NCBI GenBank assembly: GCA_964635875.1
Contig: CAZWRK010000149.1
Location: forward strand, 1-9,091
Direction: 5' to 3'
Length of the DNA: 9,091 bases
Source: CAZWRK01 sp964635875
GTDB lineage: Bacteria > Pseudomonadota > Gammaproteobacteria > Burkholderiales > Aquaspirillaceae
The notes under the pieces: model-generated
The model's database searches: none
The model's input: the letters and a program-made list of their open reading frames with translations, nothing else
Told to the model about the DNA's origin: nothing
Position numbers and translations under genes: made by a program
Shown: in pieces, positions 1-6,003 of the stretch
Layout of the letters: each line of letters begins with the position of its first letter
Position numbering within the stretch: position 1 is the stretch's first letter

Positions 1-51
1 GCAACCTTGCCAAGGTTGAGGTCGCGAGTTCGAGCCTCGTTTCCCGCTCCA
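1..51 (+). tRNA. tRNA-Gly (anticodon GCC), 3' part only
   Basis: The window opens inside a glycine tRNA, roughly at position 26 of the standard numbering. The anticodon stem pairs 2-6 with 14-18 around the loop TTGCCAA, with anticodon GCC at 9-11. The T-arm has the canonical GTTCGAG loop, and the 3' end carries an encoded CCA at 49-51. The acceptor 5' half and the D-arm lie upstream of the window. It reads GGC/GGU codons. It is followed after 41 bases by tRNA-Cys with no terminator between, so the two are probably co-transcribed. Confidence 0.95.
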
Positions 52-92
52 TATTTTAAGTGTCGATGTAATATGTCGGCACTTTGTGTTTT

Positions 93-166
93 GGGGGAGT
101 AGCAAAATGGTTATGCAGCGGCCTGCAAAGCCGTCTATGCCGGTTCGATTCCGGCCTCCGCCTCCA
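93..166 (+). tRNA. tRNA-Cys (anticodon GCA)
   Basis: Complete 74-base cysteine tRNA with encoded CCA (164-166) and discriminator U73 (163), a CysRS identity element. The anticodon stem 118-122/130-134 encloses CTGCAAA, with GCA at 125-127. The T-stem 139-143/151-155 is perfect. The D-stem has three pairs (102-104/114-116) plus an A13-A22 mismatch of the type known in E. coli tRNA-Cys. By my alignment positions 15 and 48 are A and U, unlike the G15:G48 pair of E. coli. One oddity: the acceptor strands GGGGGAG (93-99) and CTCCGCC (156-162) pair everywhere except the third position, where G95 faces G160. The overall identity is secure. Confidence 0.95.
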
Positions 167-170
167 GTTA

Positions 171-205
171 AAATAAAGCCCTGAAAATATCAGGGCTTTA
201 TTTTA
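171..205 (+). terminator. Rho-independent terminator after tRNA-Cys
   Basis: A 14-bp perfect stem pairs 171-184 with 190-203 around a 5-base loop (AAATA), and ends in a T-rich tract. The core is AAGCCCTGA/TCAGGGCTT. It begins four bases after the tRNA-Cys CCA and should end the Gly-Cys transcript. The A-rich left arm would also let it act on the opposite strand. Confidence 0.9.
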
Positions 206-347
206 TTGTGCGTGACTTGATCTAGTCAGGATAACATTTTTTAGTCAAAAAGCTGTTGGGTCCTCTCGACGGGCTACCAAAAAAGATGTTAATATCCGCG
301 CTCTCTTTATATAAGAGCTGCGTTTAGAAAATACGTTTTCAAAACGC

Positions 348-432
348 GCCCGGGTGGTGAAATAGGTAGACACAAGGGACTTAAAATCCCTCGGCTTCGG
401 CTGTACCGGTTCGATTCCGGTCCCGGGCACCA
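348..432 (+). tRNA. tRNA-Leu (anticodon UAA)
   Basis: Class II tRNA of 85 bases. The acceptor stem 348-354 (GCCCGGG) pairs perfectly with 422-428, followed by discriminator A429 (the LeuRS identity base) and encoded CCA 430-432. The anticodon stem 375-379/387-391 encloses CTTAAAA, with TAA at 382-384. The long variable arm 392-403 folds into a four-pair stem capped by a UUCG tetraloop, and the T-loop is GTTCGATTC. It lies 182 bases after tRNA-Cys, beyond that gene's terminator, so it probably has its own promoter in 206-347. I see no convincing -35/-10 pair there, only an AT-rich stretch around 306-315. tRNA-Leu genes are common integrase targets. Confidence 0.97.
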
Positions 433-465
433 TTCCTGAATTTTAAGAGTTTCAAGAAATTCCGC

Positions 466-501
466 AAAGCCCTGTAAATCAAGCATTTACAGGGCTTTTT
501 G
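466..501 (+). terminator. Rho-independent terminator after tRNA-Leu
   Basis: A 14-bp perfect stem pairs 466-479 with 485-498 around loop CAAGC and runs into T496-T500. It lies 33 bases after the tRNA-Leu CCA end. Its core AAAGCCCTG/CAGGGCTTT closely resembles the terminator after tRNA-Cys. Confidence 0.92.
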
Positions 502-661
502 CTTCCTACATGTTCCGCGTTATTCCGCGTAGTTCTTCAATTTATTGTTGGTCTTTTTGTTGGTATTTTTTAAACCAACAATGCACAGGCGGAACTTGTA
601 GGGCGTTCTTGCTCGCTTTCCGGCACCACAGAATGAAAAATCAACGCTTAGCGTTGGCAAC
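502..661. other. Gene-free stretch with repeated 8-mers beside tRNA-Leu
   Basis: No open frame here has a credible start or family signature. The visible structure is repetitive. TTGTTGGT occurs at 545-552 and 557-564, and its inverse ACCAACAA at 574-581; the second and third copies form an 8-bp stem with a 9-base loop. The 7-mer TTCCGCG occurs at about 513 and 523. A small hairpin CAACGC-TTA-GCGTTG sits at 642-656. Clustered short direct and inverted repeats just beyond a tRNA are what arm- and core-type sites of tyrosine integrases look like, so this may be the scar of a lost element. No integrase fragment is recognisable, so this reading is tentative. Confidence 0.35.
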
Positions 662-698
662 AAAACCCAGCAAAAGCTTTGTGCCTGCTGGGTTTTTT
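662..698 (+). terminator. Strong orphan Rho-independent terminator
   Basis: An 11-bp stem AAAACCCAGCA (662-672) pairs with TGCTGGGTTTT (686-696), and the T-run continues to 698. The 13-base loop contains the palindrome AAAGCTTT. It is a textbook intrinsic terminator. The nearest upstream gene, tRNA-Leu, already has its own terminator about 170 bases earlier, so this one has no obvious client. It could end a small RNA starting somewhere in 500-640, serve a lost gene, or act as a back-up stop. The A-rich left arm could also make it work on the minus strand. Confidence 0.85.
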
Positions 699-949
699 GT
701 TATTTGCGGGCAATGCTTGGCAACAACAGGAACAATCAAAATTGTGTATAGATTTGCATATCGCGAAGCGTGCATGGCTTGCCACTTCCATGACCTATTG
801 TCGTAGGCCACTTGTGTGTTGACGATGCACATTTCCCTCTAACCCACAGTTGTCCGCAATGGCGTTTTTAATTGTGTCTATAGTTTTACAGTTTTGCCGT
901 GGTTGCTCATGTTCTAATAGGAGAATGTTCTACATTGGGTTCTTATCGC
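699..949. other. Spacer upstream of the chemoreceptor gene
   Basis: I see no gene in this stretch; the short open frames lack ribosome sites and family signals. A TTTACA hexamer at 885-890 resembles a -35 element, but no good -10 lies at the right distance. A TATAGTTT at 879-886 resembles the -35 of the flagellar sigma-28 promoter, but no matching GCCGATAA follows at 10-11 bases. AGGAG at 919-923 is probably the ribosome site of the chemoreceptor. Confidence 0.5.
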
Positions 950-2578
950 ATGCACGCGCCCTCCTCTTCACAGCAATTGCGACCACTTCTGCTGGGTTTT
1001 ATCGCTGTTACCTTACTGCTCCTCGTACTTCAAAGCTTAGCCGTAGCATTTAGCATGAACAAAGTGCTCGAGAACAGCCGCTATGAGCACCATGTTGCGT
1101 ATCTGACCGGTGAAAAAATGAAAGACATTCGTTTTCACGTCGTTCAAATTCAGCAATTTTTAACAGATTCAAGCGCCACGGGTGAGCGCGATGGATTTGA
1201 CGATGCCAAGGTGCATGAAGATCTTGCCCGTCAAAAACTCGCCGAGCTCAGTACTCTCAATCCACAATATGGTTCTGCCGCCCGCGAAGCGCAGCAGGCG
1301 ATTGACGTTTTCTATCAAGTCGGCAAAGACATGGCCGAAGCGTATATCCGTGATGGTCGTGACGCAGGTAATGCGTTAATGAAAGCGCCCAGCACAGGAT
1401 TTGATGCCCGTGCAGAAGTGCTGACGCAGCAGCTTGACCGTTTACAAGGCCAAGTTGAGCGCGATATCTCTACTGTTTCTAATGAAACAGAAAGTATCAT
1501 TCAGCAAAGCCAGTGGTTTTTTGCGGGTGGTAGTGCTGTATTAATGGCCATCGTGTTGCTGGGGGGGTGGATGCAATATCGCCGTGTTTTTGGCTTGCTG
1601 GGCGGCGAGCCTGTTGAGGCGATGCAGCATACTCGGCGCATCGCGGCCGGTGATCTCAGTCAGCAAGTTCGCCATCAAAGCCAAGCCTGCTTACTCGGCT
1701 CGTTGGCCGATATGCAAGGAAAACTGCGCCACATGACGGACCATATTCGTGATCTGGCCGCGCAAATGAAAGGCAATGCGGGCGGGCTTGCGGACTCCGC
1801 CAGCAATGTCCAACAGGCCTCTCACGCTCAAAATGAAGCCTCTCGCGGGATTGCTGTTGCGGTAGAAGAAGTCCTGCAAAATATTAGTCAGCTCGCTTTG
1901 CAAATTCAGCACGTTCAAAATGAAGCGATTGAGACGGATGATTCGGTTGAAGCCTGCGCGAGCCTCATTCGGTGTTCTGCTGACGATATACGCGGTCTGT
2001 CTGGAACGATTGATCAGTCTGCACAGGCTCTGTTTGCGTTGCGGGAGCAAGTCGGGACAATTGCCAGCATCACGCACACGATTCAAGAAATTGCAGAACA
2101 AACCAATTTGTTAGCACTAAACGCAGCTATTGAGGCCGCGCGGGCAGGGGAGTCCGGCCGAGGTTTTGCTGTGGTCGCTGATGAGGTTCGTAAGCTGGCC
2201 GAGCGCACTAACTTAGCGACAGTTCATGTCAGCAGTCAGATTGACTTGTTGGTTGAGGGGATGGATCAAGTCGCGGCGACAATGAAAGACAGTGTCGCTG
2301 CGACCCATAACGGCGTTGAGCAGAGTCGCCTCGCAACAGAGTCTATTCTGGGAATTCGGGAGAATGCGCTCAGAATTACGCGCCATATTGAATCGGTTGG
2401 GCTTGCCCTCACCGAGCAACAATTGGCGGTGAGTGACATTGCGCAGCGGGCTGAGTTAATTTCAGAAATGACCGAAGCCAATCAAGCCTCCGTTGACCAC
2501 ACGGCCTCTGCTGCAACCCAGCTCACCAGCCATGCAGAAGCATTGCATATTGCTGTTGCCGCTTTCAAAACAGCATAA
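950..2578 (+). CDS. Methyl-accepting chemotaxis protein (transmembrane chemoreceptor)
   Basis: Inner-membrane receptor that senses a periplasmic stimulus and controls the CheA kinase. Numbering is for a 542-residue product from ATG 950. TM1 is at about 12-34 and an all-helical periplasmic domain (4HB-like) at about 35-188. TM2 is at about 189-208, followed by a HAMP region at about 209-262 containing LLGGEP and TRRIAAGDL. The cytoplasmic coiled coil has the near-invariant hairpin tip at about 379-420, including AEQTNLLALNAAIEAARAG and GRGFAVVADEVRKLAERT, which binds CheA/CheW. The C-terminus ends AAFKTA, with no NWETF-type CheR/CheB tether. Start: AGGAG at 919-923 is 11 bases before an in-frame TTG at 935, which adds five residues. 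ATG 950 is conservative, and GTG 899 precedes the ribosome site so is unlikely. It stands alone, with no che genes nearby. The ligand cannot be read from the sequence. Confidence 0.95.
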   Translation: MHAPSSSQQLRPLLLGFIAVTLLLLVLQSLAVAFSMNKVLENSRYEHHVAYLTGEKMKDIRFHVVQIQQFLTDSSATGERDGFDDAKVHEDLARQKLAELSTLNPQYGSAAREAQQAIDVFYQVGKDMAEAYIRDGRDAGNALMKAPSTGFDARAEVLTQQLDRLQGQVERDISTVSNETESIIQQSQWFFAGGSAVLMAIVLLGGWMQYRRVFGLLGGEPVEAMQHTRRIAAGDLSQQVRHQSQACLLGSLADMQGKLRHMTDHIRDLAAQMKGNAGGLADSASNVQQASHAQNEASRGIAVAVEEVLQNISQLALQIQHVQNEAIETDDSVEACASLIRCSADDIRGLSGTIDQSAQALFALREQVGTIASITHTIQEIAEQTNLLALNAAIEAARAGESGRGFAVVADEVRKLAERTNLATVHVSSQIDLLVEGMDQVAATMKDSVAATHNGVEQSRLATESILGIRENALRITRHIESVGLALTEQQLAVSDIAQRAELISEMTEANQASVDHTASAATQLTSHAEALHIAVAAFKTA

Positions 2579-2663
2579 GTCGCTGGGTTCGGGCTGTTTG
2601 CACGCATCCACTGTGGTCTATACCGATAAAATCATTAAATGATGATCACAGTCAGGACGTTTT

Positions 2664-4184
2664 ATGCTGAGCACCGTGATTCAAGCGATTGAAGCGCAAC
2701 GCGAGATCGGGATGTTAATTGCAAGCTCTCTCGTTCTGGGGGGCGTGCTCTTAATTTATCGGCCGGAAATCCGGCCACGCTTGCGGCGCTTAGGCGGGTT
2801 CTTTGTGCTCAGTTGGGTGGTTCAGCACGCTGTTGTGCCCGTTTTACGTTTCGCTTCTTTGACCATTTCAGCCAATGTGCTCAATGAGTTGTTTTACGTT
2901 GCAACAGGGCTTGCATTTATCCACCTCTGGGGTCTCGTCGTTTTTCGATTGCTGTTGCCGGTGTTGAGGTTTCGCGGTCCTAAAATTGTGGAAGATTTAT
3001 CGATTGCGGTGGGCTACGTTGCGTGGGGGCTGGTATGTCTGCGGCAAATAGGCCTAGACCTGAGTCAAATTGTGACGACCTCTGCGGTGATTACTGCTGT
3101 ACTCGCGTTTGCTCTGCAAGATACGCTTGGCAATATTCTGGCGGGTTTAGCGCTGCAACTAGACGAATCGATCAAAGCGGGCGATTGGGTTCAGATCGAT
3201 CACTATAGTGGGCGGGTCGTCGAAATTAACTGGCGAGCCACTCGCATCGAAACCCGCAACTGGGAAACGGTGGTTGTGCCAAATAGCACGCTTTTGAAAT
3301 CTGCTTTTTCGGTGCTTGGAAAGCGAGAAGGCGCACCACAGCAATGGCGACGCAATGTCACATTCGAAGTCAACCTAGAGACACTGCCCACACAGATTAT
3401 CAGCATTGTTGAATATGCTCTGCATGAGGCCGCCCTCAAAAATGTGGCCAAGGAGCCCATGCCTAATTGCGTTTTGATGTCTGTTGAGAAAGGCATAGCA
3501 CATTACGCTGTGCGTTATTGGCTGACCGACTTGGCGGCAGATGACCCGACCGACTCGAATATTCGGGCGTTGATTGATGCGGCGCTACGTCGTCATGGGC
3601 GGCGACTGAGCCCACCGCAGTACAACATTATGATGTCTGTCGACAATAAGCGGTTTATGGAGACCCGCCATAAACGCCACACCCGTGAGCGAATGAATGC
3701 CTTGCGTCAGCTAGATCTTTTGGCGCAATTTACGGATCAAGAATTAAGCCAGTTGGCCGATCGTCTGCGCTTTACGCCGTATGTCATGGGCGACACTTTG
3801 GTGCAAGAAGGCGAGCAGGTTGGATGGCTATATATCATCACTGTTGGGCATGCAGAAATGTATATCGGACGTGACGAGACGTGTACCGTGGTGGGGCAAC
3901 TTGGCAAAGGCAGTTTTTTTGGTGAAATGTGCTTGATGACCGGCGCGCCTATTAACTACTCCGTTCGAGCAACCTCTAATGTTGAGTGCTACCGGCTCGA
4001 CAAGGATTCGTTCCAAACTATTTTGCTTGCGCGCCAAGAGCTGGCCGAGGCGATTTCCTTAGTCCTTGAGCGGCGCTTAGCTGAGCACAGCGAATTATTA
4101 CGCCATAGCGTAGCCCCTGCCGCTCTTCCGCACCAAAATGAAATTTTGGCGCGGGTTCGCAAATTTTTTGCGCTGGATTTATAA
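2664..4184 (+). CDS. MscS-type mechanosensitive channel with C-terminal cyclic-nucleotide-binding-like domain
   Basis: Predicted 506-residue inner-membrane channel. Hydrophobic helices lie at about 16-33, 44-61, 73-100, 112-132 and 136-165; the last, rich in Ala/Gly/Leu and containing LQDTLGNILAGLAL, is the pore-lining TM3 of the MscS family. It is followed by the beta domain (GDWVQI at 173-178, VVVPNS at 203-208). An alpha/beta region spans about 225-328, and a CAP/CNBD-type beta-roll about 350-475. The phosphate-binding cassette begins FGEMCLMTG at 419, but the residue aligned with the cAMP-phosphate Arg of CAP is Ile430 (context GAPINYSVRA), so nucleotide binding is doubtful. Fusions of this kind are known as bacterial cyclic-nucleotide-gated-like MscS channels. 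CAGGA at 2653-2657, six bases before ATG, supports the start. A weak promoter TTTGCA-N16-TATACC lies at 2597-2624. Its stop overlaps that of the convergent CLC gene. Confidence 0.93.
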   Translation: MLSTVIQAIEAQREIGMLIASSLVLGGVLLIYRPEIRPRLRRLGGFFVLSWVVQHAVVPVLRFASLTISANVLNELFYVATGLAFIHLWGLVVFRLLLPVLRFRGPKIVEDLSIAVGYVAWGLVCLRQIGLDLSQIVTTSAVITAVLAFALQDTLGNILAGLALQLDESIKAGDWVQIDHYSGRVVEINWRATRIETRNWETVVVPNSTLLKSAFSVLGKREGAPQQWRRNVTFEVNLETLPTQIISIVEYALHEAALKNVAKEPMPNCVLMSVEKGIAHYAVRYWLTDLAADDPTDSNIRALIDAALRRHGRRLSPPQYNIMMSVDNKRFMETRHKRHTRERMNALRQLDLLAQFTDQELSQLADRLRFTPYVMGDTLVQEGEQVGWLYIITVGHAEMYIGRDETCTVVGQLGKGSFFGEMCLMTGAPINYSVRATSNVECYRLDKDSFQTILLARQELAEAISLVLERRLAEHSELLRHSVAPAALPHQNEILARVRKFFALDL

Positions 4185-5762
4185 GCGTTTAATCTCGGTC
4201 GTGGCATCTTCAGTCGAAGCTATCTCAGTCGAAGCTATCTCAGTCGAAGCCACCTCAGTCGAAGCCACCTCAGTTGAAGCGGCCTCAGTCGGCGTTTTCT
4301 CCACTGAGGCGGCTTCATTGAGGCTCTCCTCGGTCGGTGAAGGGGAGTGGGGCGGTGTGGCTTCGGCAGAAGGTGGTTCGGTAGGCGCTGTCGCGAGCGC
4401 TGCAGCATTGGCGGCGGCGCGTTGCCGTGCATGCATTAAGTTGGCAATCGTATGATAAAGCGGCGGACTAATGAGCCGTGACAGACCCGAAGATAAGAGC
4501 GCAGTGGCCATCAGACCAATCACGATGGAGTAGCCGTCGGCCATTTCCATCACGATAATAAATGAGGTCAAAGGTGCCTGCGTTGCTGCCGCGAGAAAGC
4601 CTGCCATGCATAGCACGAGTAGCATTCCCGGTGTCGCGACTTGTCCGACGAGTGGTGCGAGATCGTGACCAATGCCTGCGCCAATGGCCAATGACGGCGC
4701 GAAAATTCCGCCCGGCAAGCCGCTCAGATAGGCAATCAAGGTCGATACAAATTTTAACGGGCCGAAGTACCATGGTAGGTCTGCATGCCCTTCGAGCAAG
4801 GCGCGGGTCGGTTCATAGCCGCTTCCAAATAAAATGCCACCGGTGAGAACCCCTAGCACTGCAACGACCAGGCCGCTGATGGCGGCAAAGCGTATCGGAT
4901 GGTCGCGGCGATAATCGGCAATGACGCCGGTCCAACTGGTTGCGCTGCCAACCAAAATTCGTGAAAACACGCCGCCGGCCAAACCACAAACCAGCGACGA
5001 AACTGCGACAGCTTTAATGGTGTCACTTTGGCCGCCCCCGATAAAAATATGTCCAAAATAGTTGCCGCCCCCGAGCAAGGCTTGCGCGACCACCCCCGCT
5101 AAAATAATCGCTGTAATCACCAAACCACTCATGCGCGTTTCAACGCCACGGCTCATCTCTTCGATGGCAAACATGATGCCAGCAAGCGGGGTGTTAAACG
5201 CCGCAGCAATCCCCGCTGCGCCGCCTGCGATTAGCAGATGGCTGCGTTGAATAAATAGGGTTCGTGGCAGAAAACGGTGAATAGCGTCCATCAGTGACGC
5301 ACCGACTTGGACGGTGGGGCCTTCTCTACCAAGTGAAAAACCGCATCCTACGGCGAGTGTGCCAATTAAAATTTTGCCGAAAATAATGCGGATAGACACC
5401 AATGGCTTCCACAAGCCTTGTTTGGGGCGGCTGAGTTCGGCAATCGCTTGAGGAATACCGCTACCTTCTGCGCCGGGGAAAAAGCGACGGGTGAGATAAA
5501 CGCACAGTGCGCCGCCCAACGGCGTCACAATAAAAGGCATCCAAAAGTAGGCGTGGTAGGTGTTCATAAAGCGGTGCAAGGCATGCTCGGAGAGGTTGGC
5601 AAAGCCAACCGCGAGTAAGCCAACACCAACCGCTCCGCCCCAAAAGACGAGACGTCCTAGCCAGAGACGAAGGTAAGCAATATTGCGGCGACGAAAAGTG
5701 TAGCCTTGAACCAACCGCCCAGAAATCATCGGGCGAAGGCGGTAATGAGCACGGGAAGACAT
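4179..5762 (-). CDS. CLC-family chloride channel / Cl-/H+ antiporter
   Basis: Integral membrane protein of 527 residues, the CLC core plus an unusual tail. CLC signatures appear in order: GSGIP (100-104), whose Ser coordinates Cl-; GREGP (145-149), whose Glu147 matches gating Glu148 of E. coli ClcA; FNTPLAG and EEM (Glu201/Glu202, the latter matching the internal proton Glu203); GGIFAPSLAIGAG (351-363); and Tyr436 matching Tyr445. Having both glutamates and Tyr suggests a proton-coupled Cl- exchanger rather than a pure channel, and GSGIP argues against nitrate specificity. No CBS domains follow. Residues 450-527 form a low-complexity Ala/Thr/Ser/Glu/Pro tail ending in ASTE[V/I] repeats, probably cytoplasmic. 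The ATG at 5762 has no clear Shine-Dalgarno; ATG at codon 12 is an alternative and is no better served. It is divergent from the pbpG-like gene and convergent with the MscS-like gene. Confidence 0.95.
   Translation of the reverse strand: MSSRAHYRLRPMISGRLVQGYTFRRRNIAYLRLWLGRLVFWGGAVGVGLLAVGFANLSEHALHRFMNTYHAYFWMPFIVTPLGGALCVYLTRRFFPGAEGSGIPQAIAELSRPKQGLWKPLVSIRIIFGKILIGTLAVGCGFSLGREGPTVQVGASLMDAIHRFLPRTLFIQRSHLLIAGGAAGIAAAFNTPLAGIMFAIEEMSRGVETRMSGLVITAIILAGVVAQALLGGGNYFGHIFIGGGQSDTIKAVAVSSLVCGLAGGVFSRILVGSATSWTGVIADYRRDHPIRFAAISGLVVAVLGVLTGGILFGSGYEPTRALLEGHADLPWYFGPLKFVSTLIAYLSGLPGGIFAPSLAIGAGIGHDLAPLVGQVATPGMLLVLCMAGFLAAATQAPLTSFIIVMEMADGYSIVIGLMATALLSSGLSRLISPPLYHTIANLMHARQRAAANAAALATAPTEPPSAEATPPHSPSPTEESLNEAASVEKTPTEAASTEVASTEVASTEIASTEIASTEDATTEIKRL
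4211..4285. repeat. 15-bp tandem repeat in the 3' end of the CLC gene
   Basis: There are five head-to-tail units beginning CAGT[C/T]GAAG at 4211, 4226, 4241, 4256 and 4271. Units 1 and 2 are identical (CAGTCGAAGCTATCT), units 3 and 4 are identical (CAGTCGAAGCCACCT), and unit 5 differs. Degenerate units flank the array at 4196-4210 and 4286-4315. Read on the minus strand it encodes repeats of ASTE[V/I/D] at CLC residues 495-519, with ATTEI following. The period is a multiple of three, so changes in copy number would lengthen or shorten the tail without shifting the frame. Confidence 0.95.
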
Positions 5763-5933
5763 GGAACCAAAAAGAGGAGTGGTGCTTGAGGTAAGCTAAG
5801 TCAGTAGATTAGCACATACCTATTTTGTTTTTTGGATGGACTGACAAGATTCGTATCGATCTGTCGCTTCTACTTGGTGTGGAGTGGTTTCGCGTTTTGG
5901 TAAATTCAGATACAAAAAAGCGGCTGGATGGCG

Positions 5934-5961
5934 TTGGCCGCCCTAAAAATCCGCGTACAAT
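5934..5961 (+). promoter_or_regulatory. Candidate sigma-70 promoter of the pbpG-like gene
   Basis: TTGGCC (5934-5939) and TACAAT (5956-5961) are separated by 16 bases. They match the -35 consensus at 4 of 6 and the -10 consensus at 5 of 6. Transcription would start near 5968 and leave a leader of about 35 bases before ATG 6004. This is inferred from the motif alone. Confidence 0.45.
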
Positions 5962-6003
5962 CGGCCCTACCTTTTTTATGACTCTGACTTCTGGACGTTT
6001 GTT

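Noticed and set aside
245..433. Minus-strand 62-codon frame reading through tRNA-Leu
   Set aside because: It is the antisense translation of the tRNA-Leu gene, a well-known source of false hypothetical proteins. The tRNA folds perfectly and has a terminator.
612..624. GGCACCA inside the post-tRNA spacer as a duplicated attachment site or tRNA remnant
   Set aside because: Only seven bases match the tRNA-Leu 3' end exactly, and the upstream sequence does not fold into a T-arm or acceptor stem. Chance is a sufficient explanation.
1691..2101. Minus-strand 136-codon frame opposite the chemoreceptor
   Set aside because: It lies wholly within the strongly conserved signalling domain of the plus-strand gene and has no family resemblance of its own.
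2603..2629. ACCGATAA before the MscS-like gene as a sigma-28 (flagellar) promoter
   Set aside because: It matches seven of eight bases of the sigma-28 -10, but the -35 position (2603-2610) shows no TAAAGTTT-like sequence, and a channel gene is not an expected member of that regulon.
4138..4455. Plus-strand 105-codon frame with SVEA repeats
   Set aside because: It begins inside the MscS-like gene out of frame and reads the CLC repeat from the wrong strand. The CLC frame continues a conserved protein, so this is a shadow of the repeat.
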